Positions 6,449 through 19,938 of a DNA stretch of 39,303 nucleotides are shown piece after piece. Numbering within the stretch: position 1 is the stretch's first letter; every line of letters starts with the position of its first letter. The DNA comes from an uncultured Alphaproteobacteria bacterium (GTDB lineage Bacteria > Pseudomonadota > Alphaproteobacteria > RF32 > CAG-239). The notes under the pieces were generated by a model. The model had not been told where the DNA came from. It ran no database searches and saw only the letters and a program-made list of their open reading frames with translations. Location: contig CALXVR010000015.1 in assembly GCA_944392155.1 (NCBI GenBank), positions 1-39,303 on the forward strand, written 5' to 3'. Both the position numbers and the translations under genes were made by a program.

Positions 6449-6837
6449 GCGGTTTCTTTTTCAGGGTGAAGTGTGCCTTCTTTGACGGCTTTGGTGTAGA
6501 GCTCAATTTTGTAGTTGATTTTGTTCATATGCTTTTGCAACTCCGCCATTTGTTGTTCTACGCGGATTTTTTGTTGTTTGAACATATCCAAACGTTGCTG
6601 AAGCGTTGAATCGCCTTCAATATACCAATCAATATATTGTTTGATGCCTTTTAAGTGTAAGCCGGTGGCTTTAAGGCATTCAATAAGCTCCAGCCAACCT
6701 AGGTCGGAATCTGAAAAAACGCGCAAGCCGGCACTGTTTTTTTTGATAAAAGGTAAAAGACCTTCTTTTTCATAGTATCTCAGAGTATGAACGCTTAAGC
6801 CGGTTTTCTTAGCAACTTGACCAATCGTATATCCCAT
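6445..6837 (-). CDS. MerR-family transcriptional regulator
   Basis: This 130-aa protein opens with the winged helix-turn-helix typical of MerR, YTIGQVAKKTGLSVHTLRYY followed by EKEGLLPF (residues 3-30). Next comes a 'LRVFSDSDLGWLELIECLKATGLHL' segment (about 38-62), a dimerising coiled coil (about 80-110), and a short C-terminal tail. It has only one Cys (in IECLK) and lacks the metal-binding cysteines of MerR, CueR or SoxR. It resembles the small organic-stress type (AdhR/NmlR-like), but the inducer is not readable. Its own promoter has a dyad in a 19-base spacer, so it is probably autoregulated. An AGGAG site precedes the ATG. Confidence 0.85.
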   Translation of the reverse strand: MGYTIGQVAKKTGLSVHTLRYYEKEGLLPFIKKNSAGLRVFSDSDLGWLELIECLKATGLHLKGIKQYIDWYIEGDSTLQQRLDMFKQQKIRVEQQMAELQKHMNKINYKIELYTKAVKEGTLHPEKETA

Positions 6838-6869
6838 TAATCTACTCCTATTTATTAAAATTTTTTTTT

Positions 6870-6900
6870 AGTTTAAGACTTAGAGTATGCTCTAGGTCAA
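6870..6900 (-). promoter_or_regulatory. MerR-type promoter/operator of the merR gene
   Basis: On the minus strand TTGACC (6900-6895) and TAAACT (6875-6870) are separated by 19 bases, longer than the normal 17. The spacer contains the arms of the imperfect dyad GACTTAGAG-TATG-CTCTAGGTC (6878-6899). MerR-family activators characteristically bind dyads inside over-long spacers and untwist the DNA, so this fits autoregulation. Confidence 0.7.
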
Positions 6901-6959
6901 GCAAAAAATGTTTTTGAATTGTTTTATTAAGACAAATTAGGCGTTTTTTGAAAAAATTG

Positions 6960-6988
6960 TTGCAATCTTTTGTGTTATAGTTTATGTT
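6960..6988 (+). promoter_or_regulatory. Predicted secE-nusG promoter
   Basis: TTGCAA (6960-6965), a 17-base spacer and TATGTT (6983-6988). The same TTGCAA -35 is found at the rplK promoter. The leader that follows can fold: TTTGGTTG pairs with CAACCAAA, and CAGCC pairs with GGCTG further out (roughly 7002-7073). Confidence 0.5.
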
Positions 6989-7105
6989 GCCGATAAATCA
7001 GACAGCCTTTCTTTGTTGTTTGGTTGTATGTTCGTATGTGCAGATGCAACCAAAAATGATGTGAAACGGCTGGCTTTGTTGTAATTTTTTGGATGGATGG
7101 GATCT

Positions 7106-7303
7106 ATGGCAAAAATTAGCCCGATTCAGTTTTTCAGACAGGTAAAACAAGAAGTTAAAAAGGTTACCTGGCCGACACGCAAGGAAGTTATGCAGACCTC
7201 TATAATGGTTATTGTTTTGGTGGCTTTGGCTGCAACTTTCTTTTTCTTCGTTGATCAGATTTTCGGCTGGGCTGTTAAGTTAATATTTGGTCTTGGAGTA
7301 TAG
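7106..7303 (+). CDS. secE: SecE, preprotein translocase subunit
   Basis: The 65-aa protein [20 protein letters not shown] has the single-TM short SecE form of most non-enteric bacteria. The cytoplasmic amphipathic helix contains the conserved [10 protein letters not shown], followed by one C-terminal membrane helix. SecE clamps SecY in the SecYEG inner-membrane channel. An ATG three codons earlier (7097) is possible, but the start at 7106 gives the family N-terminus. nusG follows after 4 bases, so the two are cotranscribed as is usual. The order tuf-trpT-secE is interrupted by about 6 kb of accessory genes upstream. Confidence 0.93.
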   Translation: MAKISPIQFFRQVKQEVKKVTWPTRKEVMQTSIMVIVLVALAATFFFFVDQIFGWAVKLIFGLGV

Positions 7304-7307
7304 TTTT

Positions 7308-7838
7308 ATGGCTGCACGTTGGTATGTCCTTCATGTTTATTCCGGTTCGGAGAAGAAAGTTGCCGAATCGATTAAAGAACAGGCTGTATTGAAAAAAATG
7401 GAAGACAAAATTTTTGATGTCTTGGTACCGACCGAAGATGTGGTTGAGGTCAGAAAAGGCTCAAAAGTTAATTCTGAGCGTAAGTTCTTCCCCGGTTATG
7501 TATTGATTAAGATGGAAATGACCGATGATACTTGGCATGCGGTTATGAATACGCCGCGTGTTACCGGTTTCTTGGGCAGCCGCAACAAGCCGCAACCGAT
7601 TTCGGAAGCTGAGGCAAAGCGCATTATTACGCAGATGCAAGAAGGTGTTGAAAGACCTCAAACCGTGGTTGATTATGAAGTTGGTGAGCAAATCAGAGTT
7701 ATTGATGGTCCGTTTGCTTCTTTTGTCGGTTTGGTTGAAGAAGTTGACCTTGAGAAATCTCGCTTGAAGGTTTCGGTTTCAATCTTTGGTCGTTCTACTC
7801 CGGTTGAGTTGGAATTCGGGCAAGTTGAAAAGGTTTAG
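7308..7838 (+). CDS. nusG: NusG, transcription elongation/termination factor
   Basis: The 176-aa protein starts [13 protein letters not shown], the canonical NGN-domain opening. It contains the RNA-polymerase-binding region ([15 protein letters not shown]) and [13 protein letters not shown], then a C-terminal KOW domain ([20 protein letters not shown], about residues 128-147). NusG binds RNAP beta-prime and links it to Rho or to ribosomal S10. The start at 7308 is preceded by GGAG inside the end of secE. A longer in-frame start at 7287 would overlap secE and is not the family start. An intrinsic terminator follows the stop, so the ribosomal genes downstream need a separate promoter. Confidence 0.97.
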   Translation: MAARWYVLHVYSGSEKKVAESIKEQAVLKKMEDKIFDVLVPTEDVVEVRKGSKVNSERKFFPGYVLIKMEMTDDTWHAVMNTPRVTGFLGSRNKPQPISEAEAKRIITQMQEGVERPQTVVDYEVGEQIRVIDGPFASFVGLVEEVDLEKSRLKVSVSIFGRSTPVELEFGQVEKV

Positions 7839-7856
7839 TTGTCTTGAACAATTGTT

Positions 7857-7885
7857 AAAGCGTCGGTTTTGTCCGACGCTTTTTT
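7857..7885 (+). terminator. Intrinsic terminator after nusG
   Basis: AAAGCGTCGG and CCGACGCTTT form a perfect stem around TTTTGT, followed by T residues. It lies 19 bases past the nusG stop and separates secE-nusG from mscL. Confidence 0.93.
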
Positions 7886-7901
7886 GTTAAGGTGGTTGGA
7901 A

Positions 7902-8414
7902 ATGATAAAAGATCTTTTGAAAGAATTTAAAAAGTTTACCATGCGTGGAAATGCGATAGATTTAGCTGTCGGTGTTATTATCGGCGCAGCTTTCGGTAAG
8001 ATTGTTGATTCTTTGGTGCAGGATTTGTTGATGCCACCATTAGGTTTGTTGATAGGTAAAGTTGATTTGGCTAATTTTTTTGTGGTTTTGAGGGACGGAA
8101 GTGTTGCCGGACCATATGCGTCGTTGGCTGCGGCTCAACAAGCGGGTGCCGTTACGATGAATATCGGCATGTTTATTAATGCACTGATAAGTTTTGTCAT
8201 TGTGGCCTTTGCCGTGTTCGTCTTGATTAAAACAATTAATGAACTGCAGCAAAAGATTATGCGGCAAGAGGAAAATATAAAAAATGAAACAACAAAGAAA
8301 TGCCCGTTTTGTTGCGAAGAAATTGATATAAAGGCGGTTCGTTGTCCGCATTGCACTTCTGATTTGGCTCAACAAAAAGAGAAAAATGTTTTGCGAGTCA
8401 AATCAAAGGCTTGA
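7902..8414 (+). CDS. mscL: MscL, large-conductance mechanosensitive channel with C-terminal zinc ribbon
   Basis: The start at 7902 ([20 protein letters not shown]) follows AAGGTGG; the longer frame from 7869 overlaps the nusG terminator. The first TM carries the MscL signature [20 protein letters not shown], with the [17 protein letters not shown] gate region after it. The second TM is [22 protein letters not shown]. The homopentamer opens under membrane tension and releases solutes during osmotic downshock. At 170 aa it is longer than the usual 130-150. A tail with [18 protein letters not shown] (two CxxC pairs) looks like a zinc ribbon. It sits unusually between nusG and rplK. Confidence 0.94.
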   Translation: MIKDLLKEFKKFTMRGNAIDLAVGVIIGAAFGKIVDSLVQDLLMPPLGLLIGKVDLANFFVVLRDGSVAGPYASLAAAQQAGAVTMNIGMFINALISFVIVAFAVFVLIKTINELQQKIMRQEENIKNETTKKCPFCCEEIDIKAVRCPHCTSDLAQQKEKNVLRVKSKA

Positions 8415-8438
8415 ATCAAATTTTTTTGAAGAAAATGC

Positions 8439-8466
8439 TTGCAAATTGAATCTGTTGTGATATATA
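8439..8466 (+). promoter_or_regulatory. Predicted rplK promoter
   Basis: TTGCAA (8439-8444), a 16-base spacer and TATATA (8461-8466). It is needed because nusG is terminated and mscL intervenes. It begins a leader of roughly 115 bases. Confidence 0.55.
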
Positions 8467-8473
8467 GAGGCGA

Positions 8474-8565
8474 CTCTTAAAGGGCGGAGTTTGCCTTTTG
8501 AGAGCGCGAATCGTGTAAATTAACGTAATTTCGTGGGAGACCAGCCATGGTCTGGAACAACCACG
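8474..8565 (+). promoter_or_regulatory. Structured leader of rplK-rplA
   Basis: Two helices are visible. CTCTTAAAGGGC pairs with GCCTTTTGAGAG with wobbles (8474-8504). A second closed element has CGTGG (8532-8536)/CCACG (8561-8565) enclosing GACCA/TGGTC (8539-8552). The asymmetric bulged hairpin just ahead of rplK is where L1 autoregulation acts in other bacteria. That it binds L1 here is inference. Confidence 0.5.
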
Positions 8566-8585
8566 AACCTAACAGAGGTATGAAA

Positions 8586-9023
8586 ATGGCTAAGACTAAA
8601 AAGAAAATTTTAGGATTAATCAAGCTTCAAATCCCGGCTGGAAAGGCTAACCCTTCTCCTCCGGTTGGTCCGGCTTTGGGCCAAAAAGGCTTGAACATTA
8701 TGGAATTCTGCAAAGCATTTAATGCTGCTACTCAGAAGATGGAGCCGGGCGTTCCTGTTCCGGTTGTTATTACAGCTTTTGAAGACAAATCTTTTACTTT
8801 TGAGACAAAGTTGCCGCCGGTTTCTTATTTGATTAAGAAAGCTGCCGGTGTTAAATCTGCTTCTAAAGAACCCGGTAAAACCGTTGCCGGTCAGATTACT
8901 ATGGCTCAGGTTAAAGAAATTGCCGAGACCAAGATGCCTGACTTGAACTGCTCTACAGTTGAGTCTGCCATGAATATGGTTAAGGGACAGGCTGTTTCCA
9001 TGGGTATTAAGGTAGTGGAGTAA
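8586..9023 (+). CDS. rplK: Ribosomal protein L11
   Basis: The 145-aa protein [20 protein letters not shown] has the proline-rich [20 protein letters not shown] signature that contacts 23S rRNA in the GTPase-associated centre. Its C-terminal RNA-binding domain ends with [20 protein letters not shown]. The start at 8586 is chosen over the ATGs at 8547 and 8580 because AGAGG (8574-8578) is correctly spaced only for it. The 8547 ATG also lies in the loop of the leader hairpin. rplA follows after 4 bases. Confidence 0.97.
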   Translation: MAKTKKKILGLIKLQIPAGKANPSPPVGPALGQKGLNIMEFCKAFNAATQKMEPGVPVPVVITAFEDKSFTFETKLPPVSYLIKKAAGVKSASKEPGKTVAGQITMAQVKEIAETKMPDLNCSTVESAMNMVKGQAVSMGIKVVE

Positions 9024-9027
9024 GACG

Positions 9028-9711
9028 ATGGCTGGAAAAAGACTTGTAAATGCTTATAAGACAGTTGATAAAACTCAGGCTTATGCTCTGAAAGAAGCTG
9101 TTAAAATCGTTAAATCCAACGCTACTGCAAAATTTGATGAGACAATTGATGTTGCCATCAATTTGGGTGTTGATCCGAAGCATGCTGATCAGATGATCCG
9201 CGGCGTTTGCGCTTTGCCGCACGGTACAGGTAAGACTGTTCGCGTTGCCGTATTGGCTCAAGGTGAAAAAGCTGATGAAGCTAAGGCTGCCGGTGCTGAT
9301 ATCGTAGGCGCAGAGAATTTGGTTGATTCAATTTTGTCTGGCAAAATTGATTTCGACAGATGTATTGCTACGCCTGATATGATGGGCTTGGCTGGTCGCG
9401 TTGCTCGCGTTTTGGGTCCGAAAGGCTTGATGCCGAACCCGAAACTCGGAACAGTTACCACAGATGTTGCCGGTGCCGTTAAGAAGGCTAAAGCCGGTGA
9501 AGTTCAGTATCGTGTTGAAAAGAACGGTATTGTTCATGCCGGTATCGGTAAAGCATCTTTCTCTGAAGAGCAGATTTATGATAACGCCAAAACTTTCATC
9601 GATGCTATCTTGAAAGCAAAACCCCAATCTCTCAAAGGAAACTATTTGAAGAAGATTTCTTTGAGCAGCACAATGGGTGTTGGTGTTAAAGTAGATTCTT
9701 CTGCTTTGTAA
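9028..9711 (+). CDS. rplA: Ribosomal protein L1
   Basis: This 227-aa L1 forms the mobile stalk of the large subunit near the E site. Family landmarks are [20 protein letters not shown], the [12 protein letters not shown] region, and the RNA-binding [17 protein letters not shown]. In many bacteria L1 also represses its own operon by binding the rplK leader. It is transcribed with rplK. The 272-base gap to rplJ holds hairpins and the L10 leader. Confidence 0.97.
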   Translation: MAGKRLVNAYKTVDKTQAYALKEAVKIVKSNATAKFDETIDVAINLGVDPKHADQMIRGVCALPHGTGKTVRVAVLAQGEKADEAKAAGADIVGAENLVDSILSGKIDFDRCIATPDMMGLAGRVARVLGPKGLMPNPKLGTVTTDVAGAVKKAKAGEVQYRVEKNGIVHAGIGKASFSEEQIYDNAKTFIDAILKAKPQSLKGNYLKKISLSSTMGVGVKVDSSAL

Positions 9712-9719
9712 TTGAAGTT

Positions 9720-9784
9720 TTGGGAGGCAGGCTAAGCTTGCTTCCCACTCTTTCAGAAGATATTTAAGTTCTTAAATGCTTCTG
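9720..9784 (+). promoter_or_regulatory. Two hairpins between rplA and the L10 leader
   Basis: TGGGAGGCAG/TTGCTTCCCA (about 9721-9747) is a GC-rich stem with only a weak T stretch after it, so it may be a partial terminator or processing site. It is followed by CAGAAG-ATTTAAG/CTTAAAT-CTTCTG (9754-9784). Confidence 0.6.
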
Positions 9785-9789
9785 AAAAA

Positions 9790-9891
9790 CTGTCCAAGAC
9801 CGCAGGTGGTCGAAACAAACTTTTGTTTGAGACTTTAAATATCCTGCGCAGACGGGAGTTGAAAATATTTATCTTTTTTTCTCCTGGACAG
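9790..9891 (+). promoter_or_regulatory. L10 leader, autoregulatory RNA of rplJ-rplL
   Basis: The element is closed by CTGTCC (9790-9795)/GGACAG (9886-9891). It contains the characteristic CCAAGACCGCAGGTGG and, on the opposite side, ATCCTGCGCAGACGGGAG. A hairpin CAAAC/GTTTG lies between them. This matches the known ribosomal L10 leader, in which the L10(L12)4 complex binds its own mRNA and represses translation. It lies about 90 bases ahead of rplJ. Confidence 0.83.
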
Positions 9892-9983
9892 ATTAGGTCC
9901 CGTAGCTGATGTAAAAACAAAAGTTGCGGATGTGTAATATGACGTTATCTAGTTTAAGATAATGTTTTGTTTGGAGACAATAA

Positions 9984-10466
9984 GTGAACCGCGAAGAAAA
10001 AACACAGTTACTCGGTGAACTGAATGAATTGTTCAACAGCTCCGAAATCATTGTAGTTTCTCACTACAAAGGTTTGACCGTTAAGGAAGTTTCGGAACTG
10101 CGCGACAAGATCAGAAAAGCAGGTGCCGGGTTCAGAGTTACGAAAAACCGGATTACTCGTCTTGCTCTTAAAGGAACAAAGTTTGAAGGCTTGGCCGATT
10201 TGTTCAAAGGTCCGACGGCCATTGCATTTGCCAATGACCCGGTTTCAGCTTGCAAAGCTTGCGTTCAGTTTGCTAAAGACAATGAAAAATTGATTGTTGT
10301 CGGTGGTGCGATGGGAACAGGTGTTCTCTCTGTTGCCGAAATCAACAAGTTGGCTACGATTCCGTCTATGGACGAACTCAGAGCCAAGATCATTGGTCTG
10401 TTGCAAGCTCCGGGTGCTCAATTGGCACGCGTTACAAAGGCTTACAGCGAAAAAGAAGCCGCTTAG
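9984..10466 (+). CDS. rplJ: Ribosomal protein L10
   Basis: The 160-aa protein starts with GTG at 9984 (MNREEKTQLLGELNELFNSS), after GGAG at a good distance. It has the N-terminal rRNA-binding region (SSEIIVVSHYKGLTVKEVSELR, about residues 18-39) and GPTAIAFANDP. The C-terminal helix ends VTKAYSEKEAA and tethers L7/L12 dimers, forming the flexible stalk that recruits GTPase factors. It is controlled by the L10 leader upstream. rplL follows after 172 bases containing a weak hairpin. Confidence 0.97.
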   Translation: MNREEKTQLLGELNELFNSSEIIVVSHYKGLTVKEVSELRDKIRKAGAGFRVTKNRITRLALKGTKFEGLADLFKGPTAIAFANDPVSACKACVQFAKDNEKLIVVGGAMGTGVLSVAEINKLATIPSMDELRAKIIGLLQAPGAQLARVTKAYSEKEAA

Positions 10467-10479
10467 TATTATTTTTTAT

Positions 10480-10506
10480 GCCAGTTTTGCTGGCGGATTT
10501 TTCACT
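10480..10506 (+). terminator. Weak hairpin between rplJ and rplL
   Basis: GCCAG (10480-10484) pairs with CTGGC (10490-10494), followed by GGATTTTT. The stem is only five pairs, so partial attenuation is more likely than full termination. Downstream, two GTAC boxes separated by six bases (GTACCATTGTGTAC) resemble the loop core of the palindromic repeats found later in the window, but the arms are absent. Confidence 0.45.
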
Positions 10507-10638
10507 TGTGTACCATTGTGTACAGAGCGCTCAAGGTCCACTTCGCATTACTTGGTCTAAAAGAGATAATATTAAAAGCGTAAGACGAAAGTTTTTAAGT
10601 AATTTAATTGTTTAATAAAATTTTATTGGAGAAAAAAA

Positions 10639-11007
10639 ATGGCCGATTTAGCCAAATTAGTTGATGAATTGTCAGCTTTGACTGTTATGGAAGCTGCTGA
10701 CTTGTCTAAGATGTTGGAAGAAAAGTGGGGCGTTTCTGCCGCTGCTGCTGTTGCTGTTGCTGCCGGTGGTGCTGCCGGTGCCGCTGAAGAAGAAAAGACA
10801 GAATTTGATGTTATTCTCGAAGCTGCAGGCGACAACAAGATTAACGTTATTAAAGAAATCCGCGCTATTACCAACCTCGGCTTGAAAGAAGCTAAGGACT
10901 TGGTTGACGGTGCTCCGAAGACTGTTAAAGAAGGTGCTCCGAAGGAAGAAGCTGAAGAAATCAAGAAGAAATTGGAAGCTGCCGGCGCTAAAGTTACTCT
11001 TAAGTAA
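10639..11007 (+). CDS. rplL: Ribosomal protein L7/L12
   Basis: The 122-aa protein has the N-terminal dimerisation domain ([20 protein letters not shown]), an Ala/Gly-rich flexible hinge (about residues 35-50), and the factor-binding C-terminal domain [20 protein letters not shown]...[12 protein letters not shown]. It is the multicopy stalk protein that recruits EF-Tu and EF-G. GGAG precedes the ATG. The stop is followed by the attenuator hairpin that tunes expression of rpoBC relative to the ribosomal genes. Confidence 0.98.
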   Translation: MADLAKLVDELSALTVMEAADLSKMLEEKWGVSAAAAVAVAAGGAAGAAEEEKTEFDVILEAAGDNKINVIKEIRAITNLGLKEAKDLVDGAPKTVKEGAPKEEAEEIKKKLEAAGAKVTLK

Positions 11008-11025
11008 TTTTGAGTTTGGTTTGAC

Positions 11026-11051
11026 GGGTGGCGGTCAAAAGACTGCCATCC
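11026..11051 (+). terminator. rplL-rpoB attenuator hairpin
   Basis: GGGTGGCGGTC (11026-11036) pairs with GACTGCCATCC (11041-11051) around AAAA, followed by GGCTTTCTTT. A strong stem with a poor T run in exactly this gap is the classic partial terminator that lowers rpoBC relative to rplJL. Confidence 0.75.
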
Positions 11052-11394
11052 GGCTTTCTTTGTAATAGATTGGTCTTTACCAAAAATTATTACCGAAATT
11101 TCTGACTTTGATTTTTTAATTGCGCAATGATTGAAGCAGAAATGTTATTATTGAAAAAGAGGTTCCGTTTGAGGAGCCTTTGACTCGTTTAAAAGAATCT
11201 TTTTGAATAAGTAATTTCAAAAACTTAAACGATGTCTGTAATTATTTTGCAAATTCGGTTGCGGGGGCGTGAGGCCTTGTTGGTGCAGGCGGATTTTATG
11301 CTTTGAAAAAATTATGAGTTATAACCTTCCGTAATCGGGATGCAGTGTTCGCTGCGAGGATTGTTACGGAATTACACCTAGGGATGAAAGCACA
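11052..11394 (+). promoter_or_regulatory. rpoB leader (343 bases without a gene)
   Basis: There is no plausible ORF. Two structures are visible. AGGTTCC/GGAGCCT (about 11160-11181) is a seven-pair hairpin. Nearer the gene, TTCCGTAA (11327-11334) pairs perfectly with TTACGGAA (11364-11371) and encloses a GCAG/CTGC hairpin. The second ends 23 bases before the rpoB ATG, so it could affect initiation or mRNA stability. No clear internal promoter was found. Confidence 0.5.
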
Positions 11395-14300
11395 ATGAAA
11401 GAATCTTATACGAGCAAAAGACGTGTAAGAAGAAGCTTCGGCAAAATTGACGCCGTGTCGGATATGCCGAGCTTAATCGAAGTTCAGACCGGTTCTTATG
11501 CAAGTTTTATTGAGCAGGACAAAAATGCTGAACCTTGCGAGTTTGGTCTGGAAGAAGTATTCAAATCTATTTTTCCAATTAAAGATTTTTCAGGAAACGG
11601 TGAATTAGAGTTCGTAAAATATGAACTTGAAGAGCCGAAGTACGACGTGGATGAGTGCATTAAGCGTGATATGACTTATGCTGCTCCGGTTAAGGCTACC
11701 TTACGTTTGGTTGTTTGGGATATTGACGAAGCTACCGGTGCGAAGTCTATTCACGATATTAAAGAGCAAGATGTTTATATGGGCGATATTCCGTTGATGA
11801 CGGATAAAGGTACGTTTATTTTCAACGGTACCGAGCGTGTCGTCGTTTCTCAGATGCACCGTTCACCGGGTGTTTTCTTTGATCATGACAAAGGAAAGAC
11901 CGTTGCTTCCGGTAAATATTTGTTTGCGGCTCGCGTTATTCCTTATCGCGGTTCTTGGCTTGATTTTGAATTTGATGCCAAGGATTTGGTTTATGCCCGT
12001 ATTGACCGCAGACGTAAGTTGCCGGTAACTTCTATTTTGTATTCTTTGTATTCTAAAGAAACCGAAGAAAAAATTAAAAAACTCGCCAAAGAAGGTAAGA
12101 AGATTGACCGTGCCGAAGTTAAAGGTATGGATAAAGAAGAAATCTTGAATTACTTCTATGACGTTGATACTTATGTTGCCGACAAGAAAAACTGGAAAGC
12201 CAAATTTGTTCCGGAAAGAATGAAAGGCGTTAAGTTTGATTTTGATTTGGTTAATGCCAAAACCGGTGATGTTGTTTTAGAACAAGGTAAAAAATTGACC
12301 CCGCGTTCGGCTCAGAAATTGGCTGATGAGGGCTTGGAATTTTACAGTGTTGCCAAAGAAAAAATGTATGGTAAGTTTTTGGCAAACAATCTTGTTGACG
12401 GTAAAACAGGTGAGGTTATTGCCGAAGCCGGTGCCGAGTTGAACGAAGAATTGTTAGATAAAATCTCTAAAGCTAAAGTTAACGAGATTAAGACTTTGTT
12501 CATTGACGGTGTTAATGTTGGTCCTTATATCAGAAATACTTTGGAAGCTGATAAAAACAACTGCCGTGAAGAGGCTTTGCTTGACATCTATCGTGTTATG
12601 CGCCCGGGTGAACCACCTACCTATGAAACTGCTGACCAGTTGTTTAAGGCATTGTTCTTTGATAATGAACGTTATGATTTGTCTTCCGTTGGTCGTGTGA
12701 AGATGAATGTTGCCTTAGACATCTCTTTTGATGATGCTCCGGACACATATCGCACTTTGCGCAAAGATGATATCTTGCGTATTGTTAAGCGTTTGGTTGA
12801 ATTGCGTGACGGCAAAGGCGAAGTTGACGATATTGACCACTTGGGTAACCGTCGTGTTCGCTCTGTCGGTGAGTTGATGGAAAACCAATATCGTATGGGC
12901 TTGCTCAGAATGGAAAGAGCTATTCGTGAAAGAATGTCTTCTGAAGTTTTGAATAATGTTAAGCCGCAAGATTTGGTTAATGCTAAACCGATTGCATCAG
13001 TTATTCGTGAGTTCTTCGGTTCTTCTCAGTTGTCTCAATTTATGGACCAGAACAACCCGTTGTCAGAAATTACGCACAAGCGTCGTTTGTCTGCTTTGGG
13101 CCCCGGCGGTTTGAGCCGTGAGCGTGCAGGCTTTGAAGTCCGCGACGTGCATCCGACACACTATGGTCGTATCTGCCCGATTGAAACACCGGAAGGTCCG
13201 AACATTGGTTTGATTAACTCTTTGTCTACTTATGCCCGCATCAATAAATACGGCTTTATTGAATGTCCGTATCGTAAGGTTGTTAACGGCGTAGTTACCA
13301 AAGAAGTTGTTTATTTGTCAGCCAACGAAGAAGGTAAGTTCAAAATCGCTGAGGCAAATGCTAAGGTTAAGGAAGATGGTCATTTTGAAGATGATTTGAT
13401 TGCTTGCCGTAAGGCCGGTGAATTTGAGTTTGCTCATCCGGAAGAAATTGACTTCATTGACGTTTCTCCGCAACAGTTGGTTTCCGTTGCTACGGCTTTG
13501 ATTCCGTTCTTGGAAAACGACGACGCGAACCGTGCGTTGATGGGTGCAAACATGCAACGCCAAGGTGTGCCTTTGTTGCGTTCGGAAGCTCCGCTTGTTG
13601 GTACTGGTATGGAAGCTGCCGTTGCTAAAGATTCAGGTGCTACGGTTGTGGCTAAGTATGATGGTATCGTTGATGCGGTAGACGCTAACCGTATTGTGGT
13701 TCGTTCCAAAGAAGGAAACGGCGCAGATATGGGTGTTGAAATCTATAAGCTGCAAAAGTTCCGTCGCTCTAACCAAAATACCTGCATTAACCAAGTTCCG
13801 TTGGTTAAGGTCGGAGATGAGGTTAAGGCCGGTGATATTATGGCTGACGGTCCTTGTACCGATATGGGCGAATTGGCTCTGGGTAAAAACGTTTTGGTTG
13901 CCTTTATGCCTTGGAACGGTTTGAACTACGAGGATGCTATTTTGTTGTCTGAGCGTGTTTCTCGTGATGATGTCTTCACTTCTTTACACATTGAAGAATT
14001 TGAAGTTATGGCTCGCGATACCAAGCTTGGTCAGGAAGAAATTACTCGTGATATTCCGAATGTGGGCGAAGAAGCTCTGCGTAACTTGGATGAAGCTGGT
14101 ATCGTTTATATCGGTGCCGAAGTTAAGGCCGGTGATATTTTGGTCGGTAAGGTTACGCCGAAGGGTGAATCTCCGGTTACGCCGGAAGAGAAACTCTTGC
14201 GCGCTATCTTCGGTGAAAAAGCATCTGATGTTCGTGATACGTCTTTGCGTGTTCAGCCGGGTATTGAAGGTATTGTCGTTGATGTACATGTCTTCTCTCG

Positions 14301-15570
14301 CCGCGGTGTTGAAAAAGACGAACGTGCTTTGTCTATTGAGCAAGAAGAAATTTCACAGCTGGCTAAAGACCGCGATGATGAAATTGCCATTATTCGCAGA
14401 AACTTTGATGCTCGTTTGAAGTCTATGTTGCTTGGACAAGTTGTTGTTGATGCTCCGAAGGGTATTGCCAAGAACTCTACCATTACGGAAGAAGTTTTGG
14501 CTTCTCAGCCGTCTTCACAATGGCGTAAGATTGTCGTCAAAGACGAAGATGTTATGGCCAAGATTGAAGAATTCGGTGCTGCCTTTGATGCTCGTTTGGA
14601 AAAAATCCAGAAGCACTTTGACAACAAGGTTGAAAAAGTTCAACGCGGTGATGATTTGTTGCCGGGCGTTTTGAAGATGGTTAAAGTCTTTATTGCTACA
14701 AAGCGTAAGATTCAAACCGGTGATAAGATTGCCGGACGCCATGGTAACAAGGGTACGATTTCTCGTGTATTGCCGTTGCAGGATATGCCTTATATGGAAG
14801 ACGGTACGCCGGTTGATATCGTATTGAATCCGTTGGGTGTGCCTTCTCGTATGAACGTCGGACAAATTCTGGAAACACACTTGGGTTGGGCTGCGCGTGA
14901 GCTCGGTAAACAACTCAATGAGATGTGCGAACAGTATAAACGCGGCGAAAAGACTATGGATGAACTCAATGCCGAGTTGAAGAAAGTCTATGGTGATAAG
15001 CAATACAAGAATGATATTGTTCCGTTGTCTGAACCTGAGAAATTGGAAATGATTTCTAACCTCAAAAACGGTGTGCCGATGGCAACTCCGGTATTTGACG
15101 GCGCTAGCGGTGATGACATCAACAATATGTTGACGATGGCCGGTTTGCCGACCTCTGGTCAGATTGACTTGTATGATGGTCGTACCGGTGAGAAGTTTGA
15201 CCGTAAAGTTACGGTTGGTATCATTTATATGATTAAACTGCACCACATTGTTGACGAAAAGATGCACGCTCGTTCAGTTGGTCCGTACTCTTTGGTTACA
15301 CAACAGCCTTTGGGTGGTAAAGCTCAATTCGGTGGTCAACGTTTCGGTGAAATGGAAGTTTGGGCTTTGCAAGCTTATGGTGCTGCCTATACCTTGCAAG
15401 AAATGCTCACTGTTAAGTCCGATGACGTTAACGGTCGTACCAAAGTTTATGAAGCAATTGTTCGCGGTGATGACGGATTTGAAGCCGGTATTCCGGAATC
15501 CTTCAACGTTTTGGTTAAGGAAATCAAGTCTCTGTGTCTGAACGTTGAGTTGCTGAACGAAGAAGTTTAA
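11395..15570 (+). CDS. rpoB: RNA polymerase beta subunit
   Basis: Full-length at 1391 aa. The rifampicin-pocket segment (about residues 542-573) is [20 protein letters not shown] then [11 protein letters not shown], the drug-sensitive type with the key Asp, His, Arg and Ser all present. Further landmarks are [20 protein letters not shown], the conserved [24 protein letters not shown] region, and the C-terminal [20 protein letters not shown]. Beta forms one jaw of the polymerase and most of the catalytic cleft with beta-prime. rpoC follows after 20 bases. Confidence 0.99.
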   Translation: MKESYTSKRRVRRSFGKIDAVSDMPSLIEVQTGSYASFIEQDKNAEPCEFGLEEVFKSIFPIKDFSGNGELEFVKYELEEPKYDVDECIKRDMTYAAPVKATLRLVVWDIDEATGAKSIHDIKEQDVYMGDIPLMTDKGTFIFNGTERVVVSQMHRSPGVFFDHDKGKTVASGKYLFAARVIPYRGSWLDFEFDAKDLVYARIDRRRKLPVTSILYSLYSKETEEKIKKLAKEGKKIDRAEVKGMDKEEILNYFYDVDTYVADKKNWKAKFVPERMKGVKFDFDLVNAKTGDVVLEQGKKLTPRSAQKLADEGLEFYSVAKEKMYGKFLANNLVDGKTGEVIAEAGAELNEELLDKISKAKVNEIKTLFIDGVNVGPYIRNTLEADKNNCREEALLDIYRVMRPGEPPTYETADQLFKALFFDNERYDLSSVGRVKMNVALDISFDDAPDTYRTLRKDDILRIVKRLVELRDGKGEVDDIDHLGNRRVRSVGELMENQYRMGLLRMERAIRERMSSEVLNNVKPQDLVNAKPIASVIREFFGSSQLSQFMDQNNPLSEITHKRRLSALGPGGLSRERAGFEVRDVHPTHYGRICPIETPEGPNIGLINSLSTYARINKYGFIECPYRKVVNGVVTKEVVYLSANEEGKFKIAEANAKVKEDGHFEDDLIACRKAGEFEFAHPEEIDFIDVSPQQLVSVATALIPFLENDDANRALMGANMQRQGVPLLRSEAPLVGTGMEAAVAKDSGATVVAKYDGIVDAVDANRIVVRSKEGNGADMGVEIYKLQKFRRSNQNTCINQVPLVKVGDEVKAGDIMADGPCTDMGELALGKNVLVAFMPWNGLNYEDAILLSERVSRDDVFTSLHIEEFEVMARDTKLGQEEITRDIPNVGEEALRNLDEAGIVYIGAEVKAGDILVGKVTPKGESPVTPEEKLLRAIFGEKASDVRDTSLRVQPGIEGIVVDVHVFSRRGVEKDERALSIEQEEISQLAKDRDDEIAIIRRNFDARLKSMLLGQVVVDAPKGIAKNSTITEEVLASQPSSQWRKIVVKDEDVMAKIEEFGAAFDARLEKIQKHFDNKVEKVQRGDDLLPGVLKMVKVFIATKRKIQTGDKIAGRHGNKGTISRVLPLQDMPYMEDGTPVDIVLNPLGVPSRMNVGQILETHLGWAARELGKQLNEMCEQYKRGEKTMDELNAELKKVYGDKQYKNDIVPLSEPEKLEMISNLKNGVPMATPVFDGASGDDINNMLTMAGLPTSGQIDLYDGRTGEKFDRKVTVGIIYMIKLHHIVDEKMHARSVGPYSLVTQQPLGGKAQFGGQRFGEMEVWALQAYGAAYTLQEMLTVKSDDVNGRTKVYEAIVRGDDGFEAGIPESFNVLVKEIKSLCLNVELLNEEV

Positions 15571-15575
15571 GGTAA

Positions 15576-19778
<4,203 letters not shown>

Positions 19779-19801
19779 GTTCTGAAGATAACTTAATCTG
19801 G

Positions 19802-19832
19802 AAAAATCCCCTCTCTAAAGAGGGGATTTTTT
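19802..19832 (+). terminator. Intrinsic terminator after rpoC
   Basis: AAAATCCCCTCT and AGAGGGGATTTT form a perfect stem around CTAA, followed by T7. It closes the rpoBC operon. Confidence 0.95.
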
Positions 19833-19938
19833 TATATTAAGTCTGATTTTAGTTGACTTTTTGTGTTTTTTGTCCAATATTGGCTACTGATTGATTTATT
19901 ACATTGGATATTAGTTTAACTCTTAAAAATAATAAAAA

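Noticed and set aside
8547..8585. N-terminal extension of L11 ([11 protein letters not shown]...)
   Set aside because: The ATG lies in the leader hairpin loop and has no ribosome binding site; AGAGG is correctly spaced only for the start at 8586, which gives the normal family N-terminus.
10500..10560. Fifth copy of the palindromic repeat near rplL
   Set aside because: Only the GTAC-N6-GTAC core is shared; the palindromic arms (AATGGGTA... and CGAG ends) are absent, so it may be chance.
13018..13110. Rifampicin-resistance substitutions in rpoB
   Set aside because: The pocket segment matches the sensitive consensus; the single Ile-to-Leu difference from E. coli in KRRLSALG is conservative.
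14515..15267. Long antisense frames inside rpoB and rpoC (up to 338 aa)
   Set aside because: They are shadows of conserved genes: no ribosome binding sites, odd amino-acid composition (Asn, Thr, His and Phe rich) and no family features.
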